Part shown: positions 49,036-62,610 of the stretch, in pieces
How the letters are laid out: each line of letters opens with the position of its first letter
How positions within the stretch are numbered: position 1 is the first letter of the stretch
Origin: Luscinia megarhynchos
Lineage: Eukaryota > Chordata > Aves > Passeriformes > Turdidae
Assembly (NCBI GenBank): GCA_034336665.1
Contig: JAPFBE010000003.1
Location: 13,928,360-13,992,359 of the forward strand
Direction: 5' to 3'
Length of the DNA stretch: 64,000 bases
Notes under the pieces: model-generated
Seen by the model: the letters and a program-made list of their open reading frames with translations, nothing else
What the model was told of the DNA's origin: nothing
Databases searched by the model: none
Made by a program: the position numbers and the translations under genes

Positions 49036-50397
49036 TTTTCAATACTTTGGTGAATTATGTTCCCCAATCCTGCTTCAAGAATCTCATTGGAGAGAATGTG
49101 TCTCCTCTGACCACAGGCAGACCTCACGGGCACATTCATCAGGCCTGACCAGTGCCAGGCTGCAGCAAGGCTCTACAATTCATCTTAGAAGGAACAGGAA
49201 CTGAGGAACAGTAACAATGCCAAAAGAGCAGAAATGCCTGCAAAATGCATATTTGAATGCAGAAATGTTGAGCTTATCTTTGGCTGACTAGGTCTATTCC
49301 TGTACAATAAAAAGTAAGCCTAGATGACAAAATCATTTTGAAATCAGAATTTTGGCACGGGGGGAAGAGATGAAGTCTGTGTAGGGGAGAAAAAAAAGTG
49401 TGGTGTCCACGGGGTAGCCTGAAATATACATTCTAAGTACTTAACTTTTCTCTTTAATATTTTAAAACAAACAAACAAACAAACAAACAGATAAGAAATG
49501 TTGCCTGTGATTGATATACTCCTGGCACTTCTTCATTTTACTTTGTGATCACTCCCCTAGTGCTTACATAAACAGCCTGAAGGTTTGCTTTAGGTATTTT
49601 ACCTTGTGGTCATGCTTAGAAGCTGCTGCATCAAAACAATTATTACCTTCAGAAGTTTATGAAGCAAAGAATTGGAATAGCTGGAAATATACAAAATAAT
49701 CTTATGCCACTCAGTAGTTCAGTTATAAACCTGAAATATATAAAGTAATAATAGAACAGCGACATTTACCACTCGAAATATCCTATCAGATTTTCTACAG
49801 GAGAGAAAAGTTTGAAACCAAATAAAATTACCTCCTAGGAGCTCCCCAAGCAAAATTCAAATAGCCTCTGAGAACATCATTGTAGGGGAAGGCACTGAAC
49901 ATCAGGCAATTGGTGCTCTGGCAATCTTAAAAATGCACCATTTACAGCAAACGATTGACGAAATGTCAGTGTATAACTTTGCTATTTTGTTCCCATGTGT
50001 GTATAACTAAATGTATTGCTGCTGTTTATTTCTTGTTGCTGTTTGAAAGAATTCCTGCAGCCAAATATTACTTTTTTTTGCTGTTAGCATTTAAGAGGCT
50101 TCCTAATGTGAACAATTTATGTCCAGCTGAGCTCCATTTTATATTTTCTCAATGATATAATGATTGATCAATTGGAAATTAATTAACATAATTCTTAATA
50201 TTCTTATTGATCAGAAGACACCTTCCTTAGAAGCTTCATATGCACAAATATGGGATTTCACATATATATATTTATGTCTTCATATATAGTATTTTAAGTA
50301 TATAACATTCATAACTGTTTCATGTTATGTCCTAGTTTGGTGAGATTTGATCTTAAATTTGGCTTTGATTCTGGCACAATACAGCTACATGACAAGG
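49036..50397. other. unique AT-rich stretch with one microsatellite
   Basis: No gene recognised. It contains an (AAAC)n array at 49464-49489. The part at 49950-50330 is AT-rich with many TATATA and TTAATTA words. Confidence 0.45.
49464..49489. repeat. (AAAC)n microsatellite
   Basis: Six consecutive AAAC units preceded by TTTTA. A plain simple repeat. Confidence 0.9.
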
Positions 50398-50485
50398 TAA
50401 CTCTTAGTTGATCAAGGGAAGTCAATTGATGTGATCTTTTTGGATTTCAGTATAACTTTCAATACTGTCTCTCCTTCTGGACAAG

Positions 50486-50758
50486 ATGTCCAGCACACAG
50501 CTGGATAAACACATCATGAGATGGGTCAGCAACTGGCTCATGGGTCAGGCACAAAGGGTTATAATGAGTGGGGTGACATCAGACTGGGGACCCGTCACTA
50601 GTGTGGTTCCACAGGGCTCCACCCTTGGTCCTGTGCTCTTCAACATCTCCATAAATGACCTGGAAGGCAGGACTGGAAGGGATCCTGAGCAACTCTATGA
50701 AACTGGGAGAAGGTGTTTACTCCCTGGAAGGCAGGAAGGCCCTGCAGAGAGACCTTGA
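50486..50758 (+). pseudogene. CR1 reverse-transcriptase fragment (motif B region)
   Basis: An open stretch of 90 codons within the CR1. The recognisable reverse-transcriptase part covers roughly residues 10-60: a WV.NWL-type segment, a VTSxVPQGS turn and GPVLFN..INDL, which form the palm/fingers B region of non-LTR reverse transcriptases. Motif A lies upstream in another frame, and motif C (YADD) is absent, so no active enzyme can result. The last 25 residues correspond to the linker after the deletion. Confidence 0.85.
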
Positions 50759-51030
50759 TAAATTTAGAGGGCTGGGCAATCATCGACCATGCAAAATTCA
50801 ACAAGGGAAAAGTACTGGATTCTGCACATAGGACAGGACAACCCTGGATGTATGGACAGACTGGGGAATGAGATGCTGGAAAGCAGTGCATGGAAGGGAT
50901 CTGGGGATCCTGGCTGAAGGAAAGCCACATGAGCCACATGAGGCAGCAGTGCCCTGGCAGCCACAAGGGCCAGTTATGTCCTGGGGGCATCAGGCACAGC
51001 ACCACCAGCCAGGCCAGGGAAGGGATTGTC

Positions 51031-51053
51031 CTGCTCTGCTCTGCTCTGCTCTG
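51031..51053. repeat. (CTCTG)n short tandem repeat inside CR1
   Basis: Four to five consecutive CTCTG/TGCTC units within the CR1 body. A small local expansion and a possible length polymorphism. Confidence 0.8.
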
Positions 51054-52510
51054 GGGCAGTCTCATCTTGAGTTCTGGGGGCAGTTTTGGTTCCTACAATA
51101 TAAGACAGACATTAAACTCTTAGAGAGTGTCCAAAGGAGGCCACAAAGGGCCTTGAGGGGAAGACATAGGAGGAGTAGATGAGGTCACTTGGTCTACTCA
51201 GCCTGGAGGAGACTGAGGGGAGACCTCACTGCAGTTACAACTTCCTCTTGAGGGAAAGAGGAAGCTCAGACACTGATTTCTTCTCTGTAATAAAACAGTG
51301 ACAGGACCTGAGGGAATAGCCTGAGGTTATGTTAGGGGAGGTTTAGTTTGATATTAGGAAAAGGCTCTTCACCCAGAGGGTGGGTGGGCACAGGTTACCC
51401 GGGGAACTGAGCACAGCACCAAGCCTGACAGAGTTCAAGAAGCATTTAGACTATGCTCTCAGGCACATGGAGGGATTCCTGGGGTTGTCCTGTGAGGGAT
51501 CAGGATTCAATCATCTTTGTGAGTCCCTTCCAGCTTGGCATATTCTGTGATTCTGTGAAGTTTGTGTACAGGAGAATGGTGACATTGGCAAAGCTCAATC
51601 ATTGGATTGAGCACTGATCCCATCAAGTTTGCAGTGGGCGAGGGCATGGGATTCTTCTTGCTCATCAAGCCTGTTTTAAGGAATAGGTGCCTCACCACAG
51701 TTGAATTGCAGATTATCACGTGGTGCCAAATGACTTTCCTGGTCAGGCCCAGGAGATTACAGTGGAGTTATTGAGCTTCCACACCACACAAAGTGTGCAG
51801 GTGCTAGAATCTTTGCCTCCCCACAACACTTTAGTGTTTCACTATAAGTCCCTTGAACACCTCCACACAAGTGTAGATGATTTGTCATATGTGTTGATTT
51901 TGCTGGGAGCCAAACTGAGACTGGCTCAGATTTAAGTTTTGGATGACTCATTCTTTCAGAGAAGCAGCTGCAGGGTATTCAGGAATAGGCAAAAATGGCA
52001 ATCCAGTGACAAATGTCATCATGGAGCTGACAGGAATGGCTAAATATGGTGCAGCACCTGACAGGTGAATAGATATGGCAAGCCAATAACATTAAAATAC
52101 TTGGACATGTTCCCACAATTTCTAGTATTCCTAGCAAAAGAAAAAAAAATATCTGGCCTTAGGACTTCATAGGTAAATAATTACACTGTTGCATTGTTGT
52201 TTAAATATGTATGGTGCTGTCATTACCTAAAGTATTTTAATCTTTCATTTTGAGCTTTGGATCTTTGTATCTTTAATGGTAAAGTATTCTTTATAGGTGG
52301 CACTCTGGACTTCAGTAGAGAAATGCCAGCTGCTGGAGTGGCCTGTGAGTGCATAAATTGCTGAAAGGAAAGGCCATTGCTTTTTGTTTAGAATGTGAAC
52401 TAATGTGGCCAACCTACCTGCCTGCCTGCCACCCTGTCATTTTTGTTACCTCTACTGAGCTGCAGAGGAATGGAACTCAAAAACAGGCACTGAGCTTCTT
52501 CAGACAGACT

Positions 52511-52533
52511 AAAAAAAAAAAAAGAAAAAAAAA
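52511..52533. repeat. poly-A tract
   Basis: Twenty-three bases of A with a single G. It could be the tail of a retroposed sequence, but the sequence before it matches nothing I recognise. Confidence 0.85.
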
Positions 52534-55500
52534 GGAGTACACTTCAAAAGCCTTATTTTTCTCATTGTTAAGGTTCTGCTGTCCTAAAAGACCTCCTTCT
52601 TAGGAGTATCTGTGGTGTAGTGTAAAGATTTCTGGGCTGGATATGTGAGAAGACGTTAAATTGTTTGGCTGGTGACACCAGGTTATGCAGGCTCCACTGG
52701 AATAAATCTGACTTGTAGACTGCCATGTTTAGTGAGTAGCCCCAAGCTCCCAGTGGGCTGTCTTTTCCCAATAATCTCTGGTTTAGTTGTGGAATTTTCT
52801 TTTCTTAACAGTCCTTTGCTACAAAAAGCAAAACTTTTGCCAAGTCATGCCTTCCTGAGAGATAAAGGTCATGTTTTGATATATTGCAATGGAGGCTCAA
52901 TAGGGCAACAGTTTACACAGACTTTAAAAAACATAGATGATGGTATTCAGGTAAGTACTCACAGAGAAGAGTGGATAAATTTTCTAATATGGTCAGAAAG
53001 CCTCTGTGATTTGAAGTCCATTGGGACAGAGATTTGATCTCCTTCAGTCCTGTCCTCCCTCTTCCACTTTCTCCCTTAACTCCTTCTCACATGTCTGGAG
53101 ATAAGGGATACCCCATGAAAGCTGTTTAAACCACACCAAGAATCCATCCAGAAACCAAAGCCTGAGTTTGTCAGTGTACAAAATATAACAGGGTTAAAAG
53201 CAGTCCAGGGGATTAATGGGAAGAACATGGCTCACAGTTTATTAATCCCCATGTTGAGGCTGTAACCTCGCCATTGGGTGGTCTCCAAACTCCCAGAAAT
53301 GAGGAGGGCATTGAGAACAAAGTGTGATTGTGTGCCTTCTCTCTCCTTCCACTCCCACCCAGTAACTGCTATTTCTGACTATCCTCAGAAAAAAAATGTT
53401 TTGGAAAGTCCTATTGATGCGACCTGGCATGTATAAGTTCTTTGGCAGTCCTAAGCAGAGGGCTAAGGAGTGCAAGCAGCACTGAAAGTAAATAGTCTTT
53501 TCTCCCTCAGAAACTGTCTCTGTCTTTAAGGTTTGTGGAAAAAATGTTGGGTTTTCTTTGCTGTATTATTTCTCTTTTGTAGAGGGTATCCTTCCAGTAC
53601 CAGCACAGCCTCTTTGCTAGACACAGATGGAATTTTTCTTTGATTCAGTGCCCACTGCATGACAAAGGACTGCAGGGAGCAAAACCATCCATTTAAGATT
53701 CCTGTATTTTAGGACTTGATTTTTAAGACACTCATATAGGCATATGGATTGAGACTTACTTGTAAGAAGAATAATTTGGTATAAACCTGTTTGGAAAGAA
53801 AGATTTATATTGATATTTTCATCTAATATAAACATAAATCTCATTGATCTACTAAACTATATACCTGAATATTTCTAAAGCTTTCTAAGACACAACCTTC
53901 TACAGACTGTGTGAAATTCTATTACTATAACTCGGTTGAATCACTTGGTTTAGACTCTTTTCCTTTCTTCTTTCTAATTGCATAACATCATCTCTTGAAA
54001 TGGTGTTTTAAACAAAAGGCAGACTTTAAAGCAGTGTGGGCTTTTCCCCAACACCTACACTAATATCTAAAAATACTCTTTAAGTTATTCAAGAGGGAAG
54101 CTTTTTAGGGTGAAATTCCTCAGATACATTGTGTTTCGCTTTTCCAGGACTGAGTCAGTTTTTGATTCACTGTAATACATTTGGTTTGTGAATATTAATT
54201 TCATTTCTACATTTGTGGAGCAAAGCAAAAAGATGCCTGCTTGTGATTTGATCAATATAATGGCTTTAGTCCTATACTTTGGGGAGGGAGAATGTTTGAT
54301 CATGAGAGCTGGAAGGCATGCCCTATTCAATCCATGAAAAGTCAAAAAATATAATAGTGAAGTTCCTGATAATTAAGTAAGTCGTGACTGACCAAGAATC
54401 ACCCATGGTAATCTGTGATGGTACCATGAAAAATGCATTGTAATTAGGTAGCACAGCTTGAATATGAATTAGAATTATTCAACAGATGCATGCCTCTTTG
54501 TTGGTTCTAAGTATCAAACAGTTTTTCATTGAAGTGGAAAATCAAGTAACAACAACAACCACAAAGGAAAGAAATTTTTATGGTGCTCCAACATTGCATT
54601 ATTAAAGAAATAAATATTTTTATTTTATTTATTATTCACTATTCAAACCTTCTTTTAAGGAAGACTAATATGCTGTTCCAGAGAAAATACTAAATTTTAG
54701 GAAAGAATCTTTAAAATGAAAAATATTTTCCTTCAAAACTGCCTGTCTTTTTGCCTCTTCCATATGGGAGAAAATGAAAATATGAAAATATCTGAACTCA
54801 TATGAAATTAATTAATCTTCAGCCCACACCCCTCCTGAAACTATAAGCTCTATCAGGAGGATGCAAACAACATGACAAAAATTATATGCCTTGTATGCAA
54901 GGACCAGTCCTTGCAGTAATAATGAGGAGCATTTCATAGGTACAATATGCTTGTCTAGTCTGTCTAAATGCCCTTGGTTACTCTTATATTCCCTGTCCCT
55001 GTAAAGTTGTATGAAGGGGTTTATATTGGTAGCCTTGCAAATACCCATTTGTTCAAATGTTCACTTCAGTTAAAGAGATAATTCCTATCTCAGGATTTTG
55101 TTTTCCTCACTTCCCGGGTGGGATGTACCATGCTGGCAGTAGTGGTGCAGGTATGGTGCACAGCTGTGTGCCAGTCACAGGGGGGATGGTCCTGCAGAGG
55201 TGAGCAGAGACTGCAGGAGACTCAGCATCCACACCTGCACCCCTTGAAGATGCACTTCCACCCTGCTGAGTGAGTGCCCACGAGCAGTGCAGACACTCAG
55301 GGCCCCCAGTTTAGTTTCATCCCAGCAGAGCACAGCCTGTGTGCTCTGAGATTGCCCTGCAGTGAAAAGCAAAATGATGTAATGGGGAGTGCTCAGGAGA
55401 GTCTCCTCAAAAGCACACTCCTGTTCCCAGCTGAAATCCCAGTGGAGCTGGGATTTTCAAACTGAGGCAGAGGATTATTCACCCCAAGGGTTGTACTCAG

Positions 55501-58500
55501 ACACCTGGAAAAAAGTATTTCTCAACAGTGATAGACTGCTGCATTGTTCATTTGCTGAGCTGGAACACAAGGTCTGTATTTCAAATTCTACAGAGAGTCC
55601 AAGATTTTGGTTAAAATGCTTTTAGGTCTTAATACACCACTGAAGTGTAAGACCCTGGGAAGTTTCATTAAACACAATCTCTTCTGCTTCAGCTTCCAGC
55701 CATATCCTGCCATATTTAATAGGAAAGCTAACTCTCCTACCATGCAGTAGAGGCCTGAAGCCCTGGAGATAATGTGGCACAAACCTGCAATAAATGTGTT
55801 TTCTGCACACTGTTCCAGTCCAGGCATGGCACTGGGAGAGGACTTGCATTTTTCTTGCTTTATTACTTTATATAGGCCCAGGTGGGTTATGTGCTCTGCC
55901 TGCTGGCTTTCACTGGGGGTTAGAACTCCTTCTCTCTGATGTTCCTTGAGTTGGAAATCTCATTTTCATTTCATTACTGCAGCTCTCCAGCCTCCTGCTG
56001 ACTCAGCCTTTCCTCCTGCAGTACGAAATGTCATGTGGACACAGTCATTTTCATATATCCTTGTTCAGACTTCATTATAATTTATTATTAGCTGTATTAA
56101 GACTCTCATACATAAGTCTCGAGCAGCTTACCTATCAGTATGGTGACTGAGTGAGCAGCTGAGAAAGTGTGTCAGTAATTTCTTTCTCTCATCTTCTTGA
56201 TATCAAATATTACAATTATTGTAATTCATTCTTGGCACCCACATTTTTTCATTAGCAGCATACTGTTCACACCTCTTTTCTTGCTACCTACAGTAATCAG
56301 AGAAATGAGGAGCTAATCACTTATCTGCACTGTAGTAGAAATGAGTAAAATGATCCCAGTTTGGGAATTGCTGTTACACACACTTGTAAGTGATTCATAA
56401 CATAGTTATACTGATAGAAACAAGATATTCCTGGACGAAAATTACTTGTGGTTGCTGTGAATAAACTACAGGTTGTCTATTGTGTTCCAACTGTGACATA
56501 AACCTACTTTTTGTTGAATAAGTAGTTTATTTCTTAAGCCACAACTTTGACATAAGTTGCACAATTTTAAACACAGGCTTGATTTTAGAAATATTTTTGC
56601 ACTTGGATTTCTTGTAATATTATGGACTTTTGGGTATGGATTTTTATTTTAAAACAATATTGCTCAAAGAGGATCCTATCTTTACAGCACTTTAGGCTGA
56701 AATATTTTCTACATGGAATAAACTGATCCACTATATAACTCTGATTTCAGCAATCATAAAAGTTCATAATGTTCAAAATTCAAACTGAAAAACGATATTC
56801 AGTAGAATTTAGGGATGTGTCTATTATTTTGAACATTATTTTGAGGTTGGTAGGTATTCAGAATGTGCTCTTCATTTTGGCTATATAGAACACCTGGACA
56901 CAAACCATGAAAGGCAATGTTTTCTCAGCAAGATTATCTCAGCAAGTTAGGAGCAAAGAGCTTCAGAGTTTTGCAGGTGCTCTGCCTCTTAGATGATGTT
57001 TCAGTTCTGTCACCTCTGCAGTGCACCTGGAGGCAAAGCCTCTCCTGGTTCAGTGGATTGCAGCCTTTAAGGTGCTGGGAACCAGGTCCTGGAAGAAACT
57101 TTGTGCCTCCTGGCAGTGCTCATTACACACTTCAAGACAGCCTTTTTTTCAGGACCTGGTGTATTTTGTATCTCTTCACCAATAGTGAAAAGGTAAAACA
57201 TCTATATCAATAAAAGCCTGTCCATCTAGGTCCTATTTTTATTTTAGCCTCTCCTTGCAAGTCCTAGCTAGTTCCAAAATTGCTTCTACAGTAGAGATCC
57301 TCTCTCTGAGTTATGTAACATTTCATGTATTCCTTTCTGATTAGTGACCACTTACCCTTGAATACAACAACTCTAAGTGGTGGCTTTAAGATGAACTCCA
57401 AAGACTGGGAAAAAATGAGCCTGAAATAATCACCTGATATAAAAAATATGTCTGAAATCAGAGAAACGGTTATTTTTGAGGTGGTTAAACAGAGATTTTC
57501 ACATCAAGGTCCCCTTTCAGTCCTCTCCTTAATTTTTTGTCTGGTTTTTCAGCAGATCTGAATTACAATAAGATGCCTCTATTTGCATCTTCCACCACAA
57601 TTGGCTATCAACTCTCTTGAAAGGTAGGATATATGTTAATAATTGCATTAGTTGTTGCATCCCAAATGATCTTATTGGTAGAAATACTGAATATGCTACA
57701 GAGTTTCACCTAAAGAAATCTAAGTATACTTGGAGGTTGTCCACTAAAAGGGTAAAGATTCTAAGTTAATACAGTATAGCTTATAATTCTTTTTTCTATA
57801 CCATTTTATTTGTGAGTAATAATTCTGCAGATATCTGCATTTGTTTTCAAAAAGTAACTTGGAAAGCACACATGCAACTTAGTTTGCAGAGGAACCTCCT
57901 CTGGATCCTGAATGAAAATATCCCTAAGGGAAAGTGTGGTGGGAGCAGCTGGGTAGGCTCTGGGGGCATGAACACCCAGCACTTCTTATAACAGCAATGG
58001 GCTTCTCACCAACTTCCCTTTGAAAGACTGAACTGTGGAATTAAACCAGGGAAAGCTTTTCTCAGTGCTGTAATTCACTTCCCTGCCATGCAGGAGAGAG
58101 GGCCCAATGGTCCTGTGTGGCAGTGGGATCAGAGTCACTAGCCAGGCTGGGGCATCCCGTTGAGCTTCTTGGAGAAGCATATGTGAGGATGATGATGGCT
58201 TTTCCACAGTTCCTGACTTGGCAGTAGATTTATTTCTTACTTTGCTTCTCTCAGGAAAACACTGCATCATGTATTATGGAAACATCAAGGATACTGTCTT
58301 GCCTGTGCTGTTTAATAAATGACATAGTGCTTCTTGGTAGAATATAGATGTCAACATGACTATTGAAAATGTCCAAGGGTGTCCTGAGTCCTTGCATGCA
58401 AGGGAGAGATGACATGCTATTAATGATCCTTTCTTCCACAAGCAAATTCCAGTCATGTTATATAAAGTTGGGACAGAAATAAAAATAGCCCTTCATTAGA

Positions 58501-61500
58501 AGCAGCCTTGTCTGCTGTACCTATGGCATAGGAGACTTATTTAAATAACATTGTGGATTCCTGGGGAAAATAGAACCCAGAGATGCAGCTATTATTTCTG
58601 CTGTAGTGTGGCAAGGACTTTGCTGCTGTGAATAATAACAGCCATGTTGATGGGTAGGTCTAAATTAAAAGTGAAAGAGGTTATTCATTCATTGCAAAAA
58701 TCCATCTTAATGTGAAGAAGAAGGCGTTTGGGGAGTGTTTTAAATTTTATTTTTGCTTTTAGGCCTAGGTTCTATTCAGGGCTGTGTTAAAGTTGGAAAA
58801 TTGTTAATGTTATGACAGATCAGCAAAGTTTTAAACTATTTGAGTTTCTTTTTTATTCTTCTCTACTAGGCAATTACAAACTCAGTGGGGGTTTTCTTTG
58901 GTGCAAAGTGCCGTATCTGATGTCTAAAAGAAAGTGGTGGATCTTTTCTTCATTTTTTTGCATATATTGATCAACATTAATCAAAGTGCTTCCTTGCTAT
59001 AACATCTAGGGGGCCTTACCTGTTTGGAATTAGGGAATATCCTTTGCATTTTTTTGAGAATGTTGACCAGTGACAAGCATCAACTGATGCAGGGGTTTAG
59101 GGGAGTATGAACAGCAATTAGGATGGGCAGGGACTGGTGGTGAATGTGGGTCAGTGGGACAAAGTGCCTGAGCTGTTCTGAGTGCTTTGGATGGTTTCAT
59201 GGCTTCAGGGGCTCTGTGGTACCAATGCTCAGTGTACTCCTTGTGGATGTTTTACTGATGGAAATTGGAATTCACTCTGCCCATAGCCACAGGAATGGCC
59301 ATGCTTAAAAAATGTTTCCCAGTTTGCTGCTGTCAGAAGGTGTAACAGTCACTGAGCCCCTCTATCTAAAAGTAGTCCTATGACTGACTGCAGGTGTAAA
59401 GAGGAAGAGAAGAAAAGAATTTGCTTCCATCTTGAATTATGTATAAAGTAATTTAATGAAGCCAAGTTGCAGAATTGGCTGATTTGTGTGCTGGAAGATA
59501 TAAATCCAGGCACAAATAATGGGGAATGGATACTGAAATATCCTTGAAATTAGGCTCTTTAAAAAGCCCTTTTTATTTACTTTTTTTTCTCCTTTGGAAA
59601 AAAGTAATTTTTTTCTCTGCTGTATGTAAATGAAAAAAAATGTGTGTTCAGTGGTCTTGATACATTTACTTTGCTTTTGTAGATGTCAGTTCCTGAGGAG
59701 GCGAATATGAATTTTGAACCTATTTTGAACTTTGTGTTGGTAATTCACTCAACAAGGTGAACTGTTAAAAAGCTTTCATCTTCCATTATTATGGGCCCTT
59801 GAAGCCAGAAGTCTTCACAGCAGCATGCTGAGAATGTCAGAAGGAATCTGTCCTTTAGTCCTTCCCCTGGATAAATAGCTGTGGTGTTCAGGAAAATGCA
59901 ATCTGAAGTCTGGCTAGGGACATGAAAAAGCAAACAAGCAGGAGCTTTATTTTTAAGGAGGAATTGTGTTTGGAACACCTAAGGATCTGCAATAAGAAAG
60001 AGAAATAAGGCTAATAAGTGGTAAGATTATGCATCAGCATTTAATTAAAAACAAAGCTGAAGTTCAATAAATGTAATCCTAATATGTCAAGAACAACAAA
60101 TACTTGGGACTTAGTTGTAGCTGGGTTAAGGAGTAGAACTTCAGCTTTGAACTAGAAGGTCAATTATCAATACCAAGCACATGTAAATAAAATATTTTTC
60201 TCTTAAGAAAAAATTACCAGTACCTTATTGCTGTGAGGTACATTATTTAGTCTTCCCACCTGAAGACCAGGCCAGACCAGCTAGAACCAGGGCAGTGTTT
60301 CTAATGGGCAGAAGCATTTCTTAGCACTCTTGGAGTTTTATGTTCACATTTTTATTCTTACAGAAGAAAGTAAAACATATCTTCCCCACATGAGGCAGAG
60401 ATTCTGAAGGAGGTAAGTGAGGAAACAATGCAGGAAGCTTCAAGTGACTGTGAGACAGGGAAAACATTTAACATTGTCTGTAAATTCAGGTTAAAAGGTT
60501 GGTGCATCATGATGTGGACAGGTTGGGACAGAATGGAATGCATGCTCCATTCAAAGTCAAAGATGCAGTGAGACCACTGCCAACTCATGTTAATTAGATA
60601 CAACACATATTACTGGATGTGTTTTATCCTTCCTTTCCTTCATCCCAGCCCTGTGTTTGTCAGAAGCCTCTGGTACCTGAAAGTTGGTCCATGTGCAGAA
60701 TCCCAGAAGGAAGAGGTAGACATAAGAGCTCTCCAGTAGGAAAAAGCTTCAGAACTGTGATGAGAAATGATGTAAGACTTTGGTGAGTTCAGCCCTAGTG
60801 TAACACCTTCCATGCTGTGAATCACAAGGACAGTGGTGTTTCCCCTGAAGCTGTAAGAAGGCAGCAGCAGTAGGAATGAGCTATGGGACACAACTGCAAA
60901 TGAAAAGAAAATCTCTTTGTAATTCTGCCATATGTTGTCATTTTGCCCATGTTAGGAATGTCTCCTTCTGTCCTACATCTTTCCCCTCTCTTGCACACGA
61001 GCCCAGGGTTAGCCAGCTGCCCTGACTGACAGGGTATTTCCTCTATTGCATCACAGCCAAGCTAACAGCAGGTCCAGGATCACAGAACAAACCTTGGCAG
61101 CTGCTTGGGAATATAAAAAGAAAAAAAAGTTTGGGGGTTCTTTCCCGGGTCAAATTAATTTCCAAGAAGTTTATATGAATCCATTTACACCTACCTTATA
61201 GATATACATTTCACCATTTGTATTTCTGAAATATTGCCACTGAATTTTTGGCTAGGGAGGGATCTGTAAATGTACTTTGACATTCCATGAATGTGTCATA
61301 ACTATTATTCTCTAAGAGGCCTGTATTTAAGCCTGGTAATTGCTCAGATGCTAAAGGCCACAATAGCTGAAACACTAAATTTCTGCCACAATTCTGGACT
61401 GACTGACTAGATAAATCATGTGGCACTGTTTCTACTCCAGAATTAGATGTCTTCCAGGTCCACAGACAGTTTTGTCAAATGGTGCATCAACATTTCTGCC

Positions 61501-62231
61501 ATAAATATTCATAGAAATGATGGCAGAGATATGGAAAATATTTTTTTCTTCTCATCGCCATTCCTGTAATTAAATATTGTTTGCAAATTAAACTGTAGAG
61601 TTGTTGTGGAGCTTTAATTTCCAGGCAACCAGTTCCAGTAACTTTTAAAAGGCTAGAAGAGATAAAAAAAATTTATAGCTTCCCCTTTAAGTGACTACAT
61701 AGCAATCTGTGTTTCCAGAAGTAAAGCTGTTTATTTCTGTGGTGTGTGAGCTTTAGCTGACATATGTGGGACATGCATGTGAATGCCTGCACAGGCATTG
61801 ACTGTGACACCATTGCAGAGACAGAATAATCCAGTGACAGGTAGGTATCTGGAAACAAGAGTCTCAAAGATGAGGCTTTGATGCCAGTGACAGAAGGATG
61901 TCAATGGATTCTAAGTAGTCCCCCAAGACTTGTCAGATGTGCCACATTAAAATTAAAATTTAGTGAATGAGGATAAAACTTTAATGTAGCTTCAATGCCC
62001 TGACCTAGATAAAGCTGTTAATTTTTGATTTATAACTGGGTAGAGAATTTTAATCTGCATTAAAAGGAGAAATTTTTCCATTTCTGTGAAAATAAGCATA
62101 TTCTTTAAACACTGAAAATCTTAGACCAAACTCTTGTCATGTAACAGCAGCACCAAACTTATTGCACCTCAACACTGAGTTCAAAATTTGCCATATCCTC
62201 TGCACTCTCCCATTCAAAACTTGTTTGTTTG

Positions 62232-62249
62232 CTCTCTCTCTCTCTCTCT
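62232..62249. repeat. (CT)n microsatellite
   Basis: Nine consecutive CT units, about 230 bp upstream of the CpG-dense patch. Confidence 0.9.
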
Positions 62250-62469
62250 GCACAAAACTGATAGTGAATGGATGCTGTTTTGGATGCCCAACCACTGCTG
62301 TGACTCTTGGTCTTAAATGGGATTCTTGCTTGCTTGTATGAAGACTCAATTTTCTCTCAAGGTCTTGCCTCTCTTCTGCTGTTGTCCCCTGCAGCACCAC
62401 CTGCAGATATCCCCGAGCTGATTAACCACCTGCCAGTCGCACACCAAGCGTCCCAGGTGTTGCAGAGTC

Positions 62470-62610
62470 CCAGATGCCGGATCAGAGGGTCCTGTCTCGG
62501 CAGTGCCTCCTGCCCTGGGCCGGGCGGGCCCCGGGGCTGCAGGAGGCTCGGCCGGGCGCGGGGGCGGCAGGACGGGACAGCCACAGAGCCGCATTGCCCT
62601 CTAGTGCCTG
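62470..62610. promoter_or_regulatory. CpG-dense patch with G-quadruplex motif and CTCF-like word
   Basis: About a dozen CpGs fall within some 125 bases, in a window otherwise depleted of CpG. At 62517-62536 four G-runs (three GGG and one GGGG) are separated by loops of 2, 1 and 4 bases, a canonical three-tetrad quadruplex motif on the plus strand. At 62596-62607 the minus strand reads GCACTAGAGGGC, one base from the CTCF core consensus as I know it. Together they suggest a small orphan CpG island, promoter or insulator. No transcript, TATA box or coding exon can be seen nearby. A GC-biased repeat is an alternative. Confidence 0.35.

Larger units (their letters stand above)
50398..51560 (+). 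mobile_element. CR1-type LINE with reverse-transcriptase remnant
   Basis: About 1.16 kb of sense CR1. The 5' part encodes broken reverse transcriptase: [11 protein letters not shown] (motif A aspartate retained) in one frame from about 50430, then, after a frameshift, [21 protein letters not shown] and INDLE (motif B region) at 50486-50680. The catalytic YADD box that should follow is missing; the text jumps from the INDLE part to the LEGRKAL-like linker, so an internal deletion removed motif C. Downstream there is thumb/connection-like text, then the non-coding 3' end ('ggagacctcactgcag', 'ttcacccagagggtggg') and the tail 'attctgtgattctgtga' at 51541-51557. It is not mobile by itself. Confidence 0.92.
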
